Shown here in pieces: positions 33,323 to 46,814 of a DNA stretch of 64,000 nucleotides. The stretch comes from Trichosphaerium sp. ATCC 40318 (taxonomy: Eukaryota > Discosea > Flabellinia > Trichosidae), in NCBI GenBank assembly GCA_038496445.1, contig JALMLS010000142.1, forward strand, positions 1-64,000, written 5' to 3'. The first letter of the stretch is position 1, and each line of letters begins with the position of its first letter. A program made the translations under genes and the position numbers. The notes below the pieces were generated by a model. The model was not told the DNA's origin and did no database searches. It saw nothing but the letters and a program-made list of their open reading frames with translations.

Positions 33323-36300
33323 CTACATTTTATTGACAAACTTCTCCAGTTCATCTCCCGGATCTTCTAAAGTACTTAGACCACCTAACTCTTTTCTGAA
33401 GTATATTACATCTTCAAGCAACCTTGTTTTTTGTTCTTGGTTTAATTTTAAGCGTCCAAACGCCTCTTTAAGTGTATCATGATACATCTCTATTACCATA
33501 CCAAAGACGTGTCTCATTTTATCTTCAGACAACACGGGAGCAATTATATTATGTAGTAATCCGGTCTTATGACAGAGTACTTGGAAGGGTTTACTAGGAG
33601 AAGGATTTTGCGTATAAACCTAAACAGTACAGTCAAATAAAATATGGCGTTTACGGACAACCCAAAAACTAAAGGTTTTTGGTCTTTCTCACTCACCTTG
33701 AAGTCTTTGAATTCTTTATTAAGGCGGTCACGCATGATAGCAACTATAGACCTAAAAATCTCATTCTTATGTGTAACATAATCCTAAAATAGTTTAAGAA
33801 CTTGATACTGAAAAAAAGGTAGAAAATATTTGTTTTGCAAACCTGTTTTATGCGCTCCAAGTCTTGTAGCATAGGATGTATCTCGTCCTCATCATGTTTT
33901 GGTAAAAAAGGTCTAGCATGCGCTGATATTGCAGGGAGCGTTTTCGCAATGAGATCTAGAGCCTGTGTAGCAAGTGCCAAGTTTTTAGCTGTAACTGCTT
34001 TTACAGCACGTTTTTCTCTCATTCCTTGTCCCAGCACTAATGAACAAGTACGTTGATTATAAACCTATAAAATACTTATTACTTAAATAGCGATAATCTA
34101 GAATAAAGCCTGGCAGCCCAAAAAATAAGTAAACAAGATTTGTTTCTGTGAAAAAAAACCTAACTTTACAGCGTTTGAAACTGTCATGGGCTGTAGGCAC
34201 CATACAACAGTTAAAAGTATTTTGAAAACTCTTTTCAGGAAATTATAGGCAGTTTTTTGGTCACGTTGTTATCACGTGATTGTATCAAAAAAGGGAGAAA
34301 ACTGCGTACCATTAGAATTTCGCCAACTCTTTGTATGTAGTCACCAACAAGGAAAGGTATATGCTCTAAAAATGTACGATACTCATCCAATATAACGCAA
34401 AACATAAGAGCGCTATTAACAAGAACAAACCTCTCATCTCCAAGATAAACAACATCCATACTCTCATCTCCAGCATCCTTTGTTGCAGGTTTTCTTGAAA
34501 GGGAATGAATAATATTTCTTATTTCTGGTATAATCATAGACTGATTCCAATCCTCATTATCAAGGACACCACATGTCTTTTCCATCTTATGTTTATGAAA
34601 TGTTTGTAGATATAGTTTAGATTGCTTAACAAGCGTAGGACGAAGTGCAACAGAAGATTTTTGTGAAATAGAAACAACTTTTTTGATGAAAGTGTCAACA
34701 CTCTCAACAAGGTTCGTAAAATGCTCTAAAGTCAATCTACGGTGTACTTGTTTACGTAATAGAATAATCTTGTTTATACGAAACTGTGCATTCTCACTAA
34801 GATCAACAACAAGAGTATTTATCATGATCTATAGGTTCGTCAGTCCAGCAATGAAATAAAAACAAAGAAAAAATAAAGAAAAAAATAATAATAAGCACTG
34901 AAAGACTTGAATATATTCTTAAACTGTTGTAAGGTTGGTAGCTTTGCATTTTCGCTACAATACCAACCATCATATTTTTGTGCGTGTAGACCAAAGCAAG
35001 AAAAAAAGAGGAAAAATACAAAGAGGATTACAAACAACAAGAATCTTCAAATTTCTGTTTTGAAGTCGTTTGTTTTTTGTGTAATATATTTCGACGTACA
35101 TCTGCTCTCTTTTGCGACTCAGTTTCTTCTTGTCCATTAAAAGCTGGCATATCCCATATAGCCTCAAGTACAGTCTTGAACGTTTTCGCTTTCGTCAAAA
35201 TCTTTAAAAGACTATCCATAGCAATCGTCAGAGCACCACTGAACGTAGCAACATCCATAGAGCGAATACGATCTTCTATTTTCCTCTCATCTTTCTCATC
35301 TACAATATCAATTAAATCAAGCAACATCAGTTAACCGTTCGGTAAGCTCGCCAAAGCAATTTTCTAAACGAAGAGAAAAAAAAAGAAAAAAGTTGTACCT
35401 TCAAAAGGCTGTCTTGCTTGCTGTTTGATTTGTCCATACAGTATCTCTCTATACTTTTCAATAACATCTTGTAGTATATCTCTAGTAGCTAGGTTATAAG
35501 CTAATGTAGATATATCACTAATTGGAGGCTCATCCATGACGACAACTGCCAAGAATTTTTCTTTAACTTTATCTTGTAATTCAACAAAACAAGTCTTCAA
35601 TTTATTCTTCAGAGGTCTGCAATACAGAAACAAAGAGTTAGAGTACGAGAAAACAATAATAACTCTTAAATAGAGGTTAAAACAATTACCCAAGTGAAGA
35701 TACGCCTTGTAAACGATCAGAAAAAAGCTGTAAAGCTTGTTCTACAAATTCCAACGCTACAACAAATAACTCTTTCTCTCTAGCCTCAAGAGCACTCTTA
35801 TAAAAGCTCTGAACTCGTCGTATTGTAGTGAGCTAAAGAAAAAAGTGTTAACTATAAGTGGAAGAAAGAAGACAAAAGAACAAGAGAAATCCTCGAATAA
35901 CAAGCCTCGCGTTGGGTCTCACTTACCTTGCTTGCTAGTATTTCCAAGTTTCTTCTTTTATTTCTTAGTTTAATAACGTTTAAAGGTTGTTGGACTTGAC
36001 TCTCATGTACTGTAACCAAATCTCTCTTTATGCCCTCAATACGCTTTAAAGTACCAGATACTTCACCATCAAGTGATTCTAGAGTTAACAGCGCTGAGAA
36101 TACGGCAGTGGAACGGCTTGAGATAGCGTTGACGAGTTTTAATTCTATTAAATCCAAGTACACGCAAAGCTAAATGAGCAACTTAGCAATGAGATTGCCT
36201 TGAAGACATAAATGAGGTTATCTCTTCGTACCTTTTCTTGAATGAGATTTGATAATTTTCGTCCTGCAGCTGCTGTTGGCTCCTGGTAAACGACGCGGAA

Positions 36301-36847
36301 TGTTTGTGGATCACTTAGGTCGAATGTGGATGAAAAGAATAGTTTGGGGACTACTTTGTATACTTCTGTATTCTCCGCTCGTGTTCTCGTCTAATATTGA
36401 GTTAAAACAAGCGCTTGGCAGCATTTCGCGTCTTTAAAATTTGACACTTGAATTGACGTACGCGCTCGCTGTCTTTACGTCGTAAGCGGCGTCCTCTGTC
36501 TAATTGCTAGGCGGTTCTTTAAGCAATGTACATCAAAGCAGCAAATAGTTCTGGTAGAAGCGTTTTTGATGCTGTACTGCTAATTACCTTGTGTATTGAG
36601 TCAAAATAGCTCTTAAAACTTGCAACGTCAATATCAGACGTTGGAGCCACTGTCGGTTTAGGAAAGTATAAAGTGCTCTTCTTGCGTGCGTTCTGTGTGG
36701 TTACATGGTTTAGAAATTATAATTAGGCCATAAACGGTTAATTACCCTTGGATCCGCTAGTACAGCTGTTAGTGAGCGTCCATACACTATTTGAGGGCCA
36801 TTATAAGTCCTGTCTTTATTTTCGCCTTTTTGCCCGTGCTCTGCCAT
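33323..36847 (-). CDS. VPS54: VPS54-like subunit of the GARP tethering complex
   Basis: Tethers endosome-derived vesicles at the trans-Golgi as part of GARP (VPS51-54). ATG at 36847 (MAEHGQKGENKDR); about a dozen exons. Early exons give STLYFPKPTVAPTSDID and KVVPKLFFSSTFDLSDPQTF, then GRKLSNLIQEK and YLDLIELKLVNAISSRS (about 36130), which match the VPS54 N-terminal coiled region. The later part has TCGVLDNEDWNQS (about 34560), LGDERFVLVNSALMFCVILD (about 34430), VTAKNLALATQALDLI (about 33990) and a last exon ending LEKFVNKM at 33323, matching the VPS54 C-terminal domain. Gene order and length fit the family. It is in tandem with the dienelactone hydrolase upstream. Exons between 36440 and 36620 are only partly resolved. 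Confidence 0.85.
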
Positions 36848-37087
36848 ACAAGCATACCGTTGAGGGGTTTTGAGCGAAAGATGGTTACCGAAGCGTGTCG
36901 ACGTTGACTGTTAGAGAAAACAACAAAACGACAAAAACGCGAAGTGTATAAACCATTTCGAGTTATAGACGCATTGCATGCTTCAGGCACGGTAAAATTC
37001 AATATTTACTAATACACGTGGACATGCAAAGACATCATCTTGTTAAACTGCGAGTATCTTTCGTAAACATACTATTGCTTGTTGTAC

Positions 37088-38085
37088 GTCAACCCAAATG
37101 TTGTCGTATAAAATTCGTTGCATCTGCCATTGCCTTGTCAGCTTGCTCTTTTAGCAGAGAATTATTCTCATGATCGCCTCTAACAACAAATCCATGCATC
37201 ATACCTAAATATCATTTGATGTCAGCAAACACGTGCGGATTATAATACATTGTATTAGTACCATGTCCAAAAATTTTAAGAGTGCCAACACCTTCACCAT
37301 CATTGAACGCTTTAATTATTTCATTCTTTGCCTCTTCTTTAAAAAATTTATCTTTTGCAACTGTTATGTAGAACAAAGGACACTTTGCCTTTTTAACTGC
37401 TTCACCGCCATCACCTACACCATGAATAGATACAGCGGCTCCTACAACTCCACTAGCAGCTAAATGACTACTGCAACAAAGGCCACCTAAGAATTAAATG
37501 AGAACGCTAGCTTGCTACAAACAAAAGAGCACCCCAACAAAAGCCGACACATCCTACTTTCTCGTAACCTTTCACCTTTAAAAACTGAACCACTAGCTTA
37601 ACATAACGTTATCACTACTATACCGAACTACAAACAAGGCGTACAGGCAATTGATTGTTGATAAGGTTGTCCATAAACTGTTGCGATGAAACTTTTTCAA
37701 ACCATTTTTTATAATCGCTACTACCGTGCTTTGCATGTTTAGGCCGCGGGTGTTGCGAAAAAAAGTCTACAAGAGTGTCAGGAAATACGTAGTTTTGTGT
37801 TGTAAATACTTGGCATAATAGCGTAAAACCCTTTTGACGCCATGTAATCTACTATGTATTTACAATTAGGTATATCTAGAACAGTTTTTTAGATGGTTGG
37901 TTATGTATTTATCAATAGCGCCTACCAAAGCCGTATACATCGTGTAAGACTATCACAGCGCGTTTTGGCCCATTATTAGGTGTTTCTGGTGCTAAATGGT
38001 AGATAGGAAGAGATTTGAGCTTGCCGACGCTTCCCTTCAACTGAGCGCCATCGCGGACAATACCTATACAACAAGGTTCCTCCAT
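37088..38085 (-). CDS. dienelactone hydrolase family protein
   Basis: Alpha/beta hydrolase of the carboxymethylenebutenolidase type. The first exon reads MEEPCCIGIVRDGAQLKGSV then VIVLHDVYGF (about 37930). A middle exon carries RQKGFTLLCQVFTTQNYVFP and DFFSQHPRP. The nucleophile motif GCVGFCWGG is made by joining exons at about 37495-37545, with Cys as the catalytic residue. SGVVGAAVSIHG follows, and the C-terminal exon has GMMHGFVVRGDHEN (about 37185) with the catalytic His. Stop TGA at 37088-37090 after FIRQHLG. The Cys nucleophile and His are present; the Asp is expected near ITVAKDKFF (about 37360). Eukaryotic members are often cytosolic and of unknown substrate. Four or five short introns. 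Confidence 0.85.
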
Positions 38086-38656
38086 TAAACTGTTAAGTTG
38101 TTATTAATTGAATCAAATAATTCGAAAAAAGAAATTTTCACAAAGTCAAATGTTTAACGTATTCCTGGGTGAGTGTCAAGCGAACTGAATTTAAAGTATC
38201 AAATAATGATGTATGGTTCGCTTAGAATTGCATCCTACTAGGCAGAGGCCTAAATGTCTTCATTATACTACATAACAAAAGCGGGTACGAATTTAGCTGA
38301 AACCAATTTGTTTCAACTTCTAAATGTCCTCAACGCGTAACCATGATGTTTGACGAGATTTGCAGCTCGTTCACGGTTTTTGAAGTGCCAATCGTGATTT
38401 CATATGCCGCGTTCTTTCTTTTTTAGAACATAATTGATGGGGCTGTAACGGCAAGTATCTATTGGACAGTCACGTTACAAACACGTGATAAATTTAAAAA
38501 AAGGGATTTGACAAAAAATTAATCTCAAATCGCACTGACGAACAGCAGGACAATCAGATAACAAGACCATGTTTTTTTTTTCACTAATACCATTCAATTT
38601 GCTTCTAGTCAACGTAAAACAAGGCTTGTTTTTTTGCCTTTTTATACTAAAAAGGA
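38086..38656. other. intergenic, divergent promoter region
   Basis: Lies between divergently transcribed genes. No coding frame. Contains a CACGTG near 38480. Confidence 0.4.
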
Positions 38657-41600
38657 ATGAAATATAGCAGTTTATTGTTTGCTCTCATTGCCTCTGTATT
38701 ATGTACAATTAGATACGTTAACAATAATGGCATGTGTAAAACTCCGATTTAAACAGCAAGCTCTTGTAAGTTTACACACCTGTAGGCGTTGATCAAGGTA
38801 ATTGTACAAGCGGAGCAAGCCCTTGTATGACAATAAAATACGCGCTTCTCGATGTAGCTGAGCCAAGTGATGTAATTAACCTCAGTGAAGGCATTTTCAA
38901 AGGTAAAATCGATCACGTGAAACTAATTCTATAAATATTTACTTAAAACTAAGTGTCGTTGTTTCAGGCGAAGGTAATACCAGGATCGATGTCTTATTTG
39001 GTAAGATTCATAATGTTACGATACGAGGTACGTCGGCCCATTAAATACCCCACCATATTCAAATCATCAGAAAAAAACACACATTAAATTCAACTGCTTT
39101 TTTGGATACCCGAACAGCCCAACGTTTTGGGTTATTACCTATGGGACGGCTTCCCAAAATGGCTATAACGGTTGGAAAACAAATATTATCGGTTCAGAGT
39201 TTTCTGTTGTTTCTAACCGGACTTTAGGTGACCCAAATGGAGGCACAGTCATTGATGGAGAAAATGTGAACTACATGTTTTATCTACATTGGTGTGGGAG
39301 TACTCACTACACGAGCCCCGTATTCAATATGTCTATATTAAACTTTCATGACATTACTTTCACGAGAGCGTTTTATGAATATGAAAACAACAACTTGCCT
39401 GGGCACCATAAGGTACTACACACCAAGGTTTAAGACTGTGTTCTCACTTGTTATGTTAAGAATGATGTGGGTGGTAGTGTTATTTTCGCCAGGGAAAGCT
39501 GTGACTTTACCATGACGTGCGTATATTTTTTGATTTGTTTTTGTAGAAATACAAACTCGTGACTTGATGTGTGTTAACATACTGTATTTTAGCAATTGCA
39601 AAATCATTGAAAACAAACTAGGCCCTTATCTAAACCTGACTTCTGGTGAAATACTCCCCAACAGTAACAGAATAAGAGGTATTTTCCATGTTGTAAGGTC
39701 AAAAATACAGCTTACAAGGTACCGCCAAGTGAAGCTTCACAGTCGGCTTAATCTACTTTTATAGGGTTGATTTCATAAGAAACGTTGCAACGTATAAAAT
39801 AGACGGTGGCATACTATTCCTTGAACGTGTGAACGCGTCTATAACTGATACAACGTTTCAACGTAACTCAGTCAGATTTGGTATGCTTTACTTCATGTCG
39901 CTTAGTTTTTTGTTAAATCTATTTATAGGAACATTATATGCTGTTAATCAAGCCTATCTTACTGTAAAGGATTCTCAGTTTATTAATAATTTTGCTGATG
40001 ATAGAGGAGGTGGTATTTGTATGTCTTTAATACAGTAACATTCAAGTAACTAATTTGTAGATGTTCTTAACATTAGAGAAGATACCGAAGTGTTAGTACA
40101 AAATTCACTATTTGCGGACAACAGGGTGCGCATTGCTGGTGGAGGTATCAATAACATCTTCGATTTATAAAACGCATTAATTACCCGTAAGGAATGGAGC
40201 TTAGTAGCACAAGAGATAGTCGTGTGGTTGTAGAAGGATGCACTTTTAAGTACGCTGCTGTAGATTTTGTTCCAGCTTAAGTTTGTATTAGGAACAACTC
40301 TGTTCTTAATGAAGGTTCACAAGGAGGTGGTGTGCGTATTACTAACCAAGTCAATGACGTAAAGATACTTTCAAGCACCTTCGATGGAAATAGAGCAGAG
40401 TTTGGAGGAGGTCTAGCGAACGTATCACCTAACAATAACGTCACAATTGAAGGTTGTACTTTTGTAAATAACGAAGCAAAGAAAGGCGGAGGAGTTTTTA
40501 TCGACACAATTCGAGATAAGAATCGAATAGACAACTGTCAGTTTAAACAAAATACAGCGGAATTAGGAGGTGGTATATTTATGACAGATGGGGCAGTCAA
40601 TAATTGTACTTTTGACGCCAACACAGATACAGGTTATTACCTTTTTTAAAATTCATCATTCCTCATTGTTTTTTTATTAAGTTGTTTATTAGGGCTTGAA
40701 GCTGAACGTGGAATACTAACTGAATCATTCTTTTATAATTCTGTTATATTTGATGTTGTAGGCGCTTTATCATACCAAAGTGGTACGTGCGATAAGTGAT
40801 ACCAAGTAGAAACTCATAGTACTCTGTTTTTGTTTAACAACAGCTACAGGCAACAAGTTTGTGGAAGGAAATGTTAAGATTGTAAGAGGAACTTGGGAAC
40901 CTACTGAGTCTTTGGATTATAGATTAGTAGTATCAGATACCCGCGTACACATCAAAGCAAAAACTCCATTACGTGTACAATCACAATTGGCAGTAGAAGG
41001 CAACTCCAAATTAGTGGTATTGGATTTTGCAACAAAAACGAAATTCGTTTTTTTTATTGACTCGTTACAGGGTTTTCCTGAAGGTAATGAAACGTTACCT
41101 TCACTTACACTCGATCATAATTCTATATCAACAATTACTCTTGGGTTGTTTGAGGTCATTAATTTGAACGTTATCAATCATGGTATCCTAGACTGTTTTG
41201 TGCCTCTTCGACTGTTAATGGTTTATTTTTAGGTGAGTTCAAAATATCAAGGTTGAATCGAAATCAGATATCATTACTATCCTCTGTGTTCAACAATACG
41301 CATGGATCAATATTCTTTGTGGTACCTAATGTCATAATTCATGGTTACTCATCCATACTTGCGTTTCAAAACGCAACATTCCGTACAAGTGTATGAATTT
41401 TGAATCTTTTTTTTTTCTCGCTCACATCACGTCATAGGGAATTACAAACATTGATGTACCTTTAATTCTTGATGACTCCAGTATTTTTTCTGTTGTTAAA
41501 GGATTCCCAATAAGCTTTAGTAAACCTCCTAAACTCGGTACATCAAACACGTGACTCGTTTTATTTTAACACTACATTGGCTTAACAATACACTTAAGGA

Positions 41601-43253
41601 GGAACACTAAAGATCACAATACCAAAGAATGTCCAAATTCCGAAGCTTGGTGATGTATTCATAGTATTCAGTTGGGACTCTGCTGAGATATCTTCACAAG
41701 TTCAAGGACAATTTCATACAATAGATGCTCAGTTTAAAGCCGAAATAATCATGGACAATAGTACAATGAGTATACGTCATGTCGATAAGATTCGGACACT
41801 TTCTGAGAAAGATTGGGCAAATACTAATGTATGGGTTCTCTTAATAGTCGCTGGTATTGGTATATTATTAACATTTATCATTGTTGGTCTTGTATTCTAC
41901 AATTGGTTCGTTGACAGAAGCAGCCTCTAGCTTTAGTTTATTTTTTACCAGAGTACTTTCTCATTTTTTTATCAAAAATAGGAACAGCGCAGTAATTGTT
42001 GCATCAACAAAAGAGTTCCTTGTTATGATTCTAGTAGGGTCATTGCTGCTATTTATTGGTGTGGTAACTTGGTACGAGCAAACAAAACCTATTTTTTGTA
42101 TTGTAGCACTATTGTGTAACTCTTGTGTTAGGGCCGCGCCAGTAGGTGACATTATATGTGAATTAAGAGTATGGGCACCGTTTTTAGGGTTTGTTCTCAT
42201 ATTTGCGTGCGTACTCTTTGATTTTGTAATATCGCTGTTAATCTTTCTCTATTGACACTAAATTTATACTGAATGTAGGCCATTGGTATCCAAGACTTAC
42301 AGGATACAGAAAATATTCGATAAATCAAACCTTACCGTACATGTTATATCATTCGGCAACATGGTGAATGTAACAGCAGCTATGATAATTATTCAAATTG
42401 TAAGAAAAAAAACAAGACTTTTGTTGAACTAACTCTTTGCTCCTCATCAGATACTACTTATTATATGGTCTGCTGCATCACCAAATAGAAGAGGAATACG
42501 AGTATTGGATTCTAATGATGACTACACAGAAGCTGTGTGTGCAAGCAAGAACAGTTTGATCTTCTTGGTGCTACTTATAATCTACGATGTACGCCTACCA
42601 CACCTTAGTATTCCACAAAGTCACGTGTACTAATTGTATTTTTTGTAAGGGTGTCATACTTATTGCTGGATCGTATCTTGCTTTTGCTGTACGTAGAGTG
42701 CCAGTAATGTACAACGAATCAAAATGGATTGGCGCAACAATTTACAATCTTGCAATATGGGCACTTATTCTACTTCTCCTCGGATTCTCATTAACTTCAT
42801 CTGTATCACATGATAACATATCAACCATTATAGGAACAGCTATTTGGTTCAGTACAACAGGTAAACCACATCAAAACTATAAAGTCAGACAATCGAAGGA
42901 CGACACCAACTAATCTGTCTGTTTAAGTGACCATGATTTTAATCTTTGGGCCGAAGATGTACACACTATTCTTTAACTTAGAGTCATTTAAAAGGTACCT
43001 TAACATCTTTGAGATTTAAGACATAATCTGATGACGTTTCGATAGCAAAAGCTCAAGTGCAACTGGAGTAAACAAACATTCAGTATCTCAAAGAATATCA
43101 TCTCGAAATCTCGGTGGAGTTTCATCTGATAAAACTAGGATTGAAGAATTGGAGAATGAAAACCGTGAGTTGAAAGAAGAGAATATTCAGCTCAAGAAAA
43201 AATGCAGTAAGTTTGCGGGATCAGCAGCTGAAATACAAACAGTGAAAACGTAA
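38657..43253 (+). CDS. class C (GABA-B-type) GPCR with beta-helix-like ectodomain
   Basis: ATG at 38657 gives a signal peptide (MKYSSLLFALIASVLCT). About 20 exons follow. The ectodomain reads NCTSGASPCMTIKYALLD, then repeated short beta units such as VKILSSTFDGNRAEFGGG, VTIEGCTFVNNEAKKGGG and CQFKQNTAELGGG (40330-40600), a right-handed beta-helix (pectin-lyase/POMP-like) pattern. From 41820 membrane helices begin: VWVLLIVAGIGILLTFIIVG, FLVMILVGSLLLFIGV, CELRVWAPFLGFVLIFA joined across an intron with a GTGCGT donor to PLVSKTYRIQKIFDKS, the classic class C helix-3/loop signature. Later exons give NEYTEAVC-like loop sequence (DYTEAVCASKNSLIF), RRVPVMYNESKWIGATIYN and FGPKMYTLFF. The tail contains a coiled coil (IEELENENRELKEENIQLKK), as in GABA-B receptors. 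Stop at 43251-43253. There is no Venus-flytrap ligand domain. Splice details of the ectodomain are approximate. Confidence 0.82.
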
Positions 43254-43483
43254 ATGTAAAAACTTGTGAAACAAAAACTCTGTCAGCTGTCCTCTTTGTT
43301 GTAGAATCTGAAGTACAGTACGAAAAAAAACCCAGTAAGCATTGGAAAACCTATTCCTGATTCCAACAGTTTGCTGTGAAGTTACTAGGGCGAACGTGGA
43401 ATACTAACCGTCTCTACCTTGTTATAATTCTGTTATACTACTAAGAAAATAATAAGAATAAACAAACGAGCATACAAAAATGA

Positions 43484-45962
43484 TCAGCACCTCAGATTGC
43501 CTTTAAATTGTCTAAAACTATCTCTAGTGTAGTGTGAACTATACATTGTGCGGCTGCCATGCAACGAAAAACGGCGAAAAAGTATTTTGTCATGTAACCT
43601 TAATGAATCAAGAGCAATAAAAGATGGTCTGCTCTCGTGGTTCTCGCTCCAGCATATCTCCATAAGATGCTTGAGGTTTGGGTCGCAATCCTTTGGAATA
43701 ATTGGTCGTTTTTTTAATCGGCATACGTTATTTTTAAGCTCATGTAAGGTTATCGTCTTTGGCCAAGGCAACTTGCCAGTAGCTAGTTCGTATACGACTA
43801 ATCCAAAAGAATAAACATCACAGCTTTGGTTGTAGGGTTGACCTCTCATCACCTCTGGTGCCATCCACAATGGAGTACCTAGTATAAGTTAGTAGGTTAA
43901 ACATGTAACTTTACGTACCCTGGTTACATGTCATTGCTGTAACGGTTGCACCTCCACTATCAAACGATGCTACCAAGTTCTTAGTCAGTTCTTTGTCAAC
44001 GCCAAAGTCAGTTATCTTAGGGACGAAGTGAGCACCATCATGCATGATCTATTAAAAAACTCAATTAACAGATGGATTTTTTGGAAACAGGCGTTGTTTT
44101 AATACCATAATATTGCTTGATTTTATATCCCCGTGTATAATCTATAATTATATTATTACATGAGGCAAATAGAAAGTACTAAAGAAATACAATTAATAAC
44201 TAAGTCACTTACGCCAATGTGTTCATGAACATAAGTCATCGCTTGAATAATCTTACATATGATAATCTTCTTTTGTTCACGAGTAAAAAGAAAATTCTTG
44301 TCAGTGTATAAATAATAATACAAGTCTCTCCCTGTTCTTGTAAATTAAAAAGGAGATTTTATATTTTTTTGGATATTTTCTTCTTTGTGGTGTGTAGACG
44401 TACCATTCACATATTCCAGAGCCATAGCCGTCGGTTTAATACCATCAAATATGACACCATAAAAGGTGACAATATTTTCGTGATGACATTTGCTGTTGGT
44501 AAAAATTAGCACGTTTTTTTTGCTTGGATTTGTGAAGTGGTTTTTGTGTTGTACGGCCTTACGCTAGTTTTGATAAAAGTTCCGTTTCATCTTGCAAGTA
44601 TGCTACAGTTTCGTTTGATTCAATAGCATTAAAGACCTAACAGTGTCATGTCCCTACTGAAAAAAACAAAAACGTTTGTTTTCGGTCCTGTTAACAAACA
44701 TGTGTCATTACCTTCAAGGCAACCTGAAATTTGCGGCATCCCGGAGCCTTGTATGATACCTTGTAGACCTTAGATGTAGCGCCTGCACCTATTTCGACTT
44801 TGGTATCCATGTCAAAGAACTTTTTGTCCAATTCGTGCTGCCAATACTTAGACTGAAGAGAAGCACAAGCGTGGGCTAGACAATCACGTTAACATATTAA
44901 TTAATTTGGTTTTATCAAAAAAAAACGTGTCTTCTACTTGATGAAACATACAGTTTTTTTCAGGTTTGTCAGCATACTTGCCAACCAAGTTTCGTTTTTC
45001 TTCCTCTGTGAAAACAACAATATCAGCTGGTAACGGATTTTGCTCCACTGTAGCTTTTTGGTCATCCTGGAGCGCAGCCTTTTTATTGCTATTGATGGTT
45101 GGGTGTGCTTTTTTTTTTGTCCTTGCTTGTTCAGCTTTTTGGTAGGCTAAACTGTGAGCTATTAAAAGGGCAGATTTTTCTTCACAAAACAATTCTGCTA
45201 CTTGTAGTGCCGTTTTACCACGATGATTTTTAACTCTAGCATCAGCTCCTATAACAAATTAAACTTGTATAGAAATTACGGCATGCTTTTGTACCATGTA
45301 ATAAATACAACTCAACCATTTCCGGGCACTGCGAGGCAACAGCATAAAATAAAGGAGTTGCTCCAATGTTATTTGCCACATTAATAGAATCATGTTTTGC
45401 AAGAAACCACGCAGCATCTTTCAGTGTGCATCGTGCTGCGACAACATGTAGGATTGTGTTTCCATCTTTAAAAAATGAGGTGATTAGTATACTGTAAGCT
45501 ACAAGAGAACTTACCAGGTGTTGGAAAAGAATTTTCAAATTCTTGCAAATAAGCGACCACATTATTTTCATTCATTTCATCGGTCGCAACTATCGGAGTT
45601 TCTTTTGGTGTCTTTACAGTAGATAAATTTTGTCTCTTAGAATTCGTTGCAGTAGCACAGTATTCAAGAGGCACTCTATTTGAGGATCCACAAACTAACA
45701 AGTTGTAAGTCACGAAATGTAACAAAAGTCGTACCAGATTTGACGTGCACCCATGCAGTGCAGGGTTGTGATTTGACTGGCATTTCCACAGCCAAAAATG
45801 ATTTGCCCGCAATAGTGATAGCAAGTTGCTCTTCTTTTTCAAATGTTATGTGCGCAGTGGCATATGTAACTTGTGTGCCAATTATACATACTATGTATGA
45901 AGAGAATTATCAACAGAATTATGAACTAAGTAAAACACACCTTCTACTTGTTGATTGATCAT
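43484..45962 (-). CDS. ankyrin-repeat / tyrosine-kinase-like protein kinase
   Basis: The N-terminal part reads TQVTYATAHITFEKEEQLAI, a beta-rich unrecognised segment that may begin further upstream (an exon at about 46030-46125 with FNKEVDFKLDGDW fits). Ankyrin repeats follow (DGNTILHVVAARCTLKDAAW, NNIGATPLFYAVASQCPEMV, NHRGKTALQVAELF), then a charged linker and a kinase domain: loop GAGATSKVY (about 44790), VALK (about 44715), catalytic loop IIHGDIKSSN (about 44115-44145), DFG (about 44010), MWMAPEV (43867) and DVYSFGLVVYEL. The catalytic loop has HGD instead of HRD; Lys and Asn of KSSN are kept, so it may still be active. The kinase type is TKL. About ten introns. The C-terminus after the domain is short, ending KGNLRC. 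Confidence 0.82.
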
Positions 45963-46814
45963 AATTTTACTTGGGATAATTTTGATTATTGTAGGCGCTT
46001 CAAATACGTCTAGGTATTACTGTAAGATATTGTTTCCAGGCGACTTCGACAAACCACTTACCACACCAATCACCGTCCAGCTTAAAATCAACCTCTTTGT
46101 TAAAAACAACTGTTCCTTTTTTCTATTTTAGTGTTAGCATTTAAATGCCAAATTCAATTGCAAACGCACGTGGATAACAGAGAAGTTAATTTTAGCTCTG
46201 TACGTAATGTGTGGGTCACAATCGATGGTTCTAATACCTACCACGTGTCAATAAAAATACCATTTAAATCGGATTACCCAGCTGTAATTTCTCGAAGATA
46301 GCTTGATTAGTGTGAGCGTTGAAGTTCGCGACAGCGCATACTACACGAAATATGGTTAATCTAGTGTGCAACACAAACGACTTAAAAATTTAAGTTGAAC
46401 TGAAAAAAAACCTAAAAATGTTTTTCTGTCTTTGATCACGTGTAACAAAATTACCTCGGAATTTTGTTACATGATATTACGTAATTTGCACAAAACGACT
46501 TTTGCTGAAAAATTTGTCTCGACTTAAAAGACTTTTTAGAGCCAAGAAAGATCCACTATTTGGCAAATTTTTGTTTACCTGACTCTTCACCATTGTTTCG
46601 CAGCGAAACGATGCCATTTTCCTGGATGGTGCATTTAGCTATGTAGTTGGAAGAATCTTCACCTGAGGAAAGCTACGCAAGTCAGTACTTAACAATAGTG
46701 TAGGTGTACCGTAAATGTTGGCGGTGGCATGTATTTTGCGTTTTTACATACTTGGTTGTAGCGGAAGTTAACTAAAGTATCAACTGAATCCGTCGTGATG
46801 GAAAATGTGACTAT

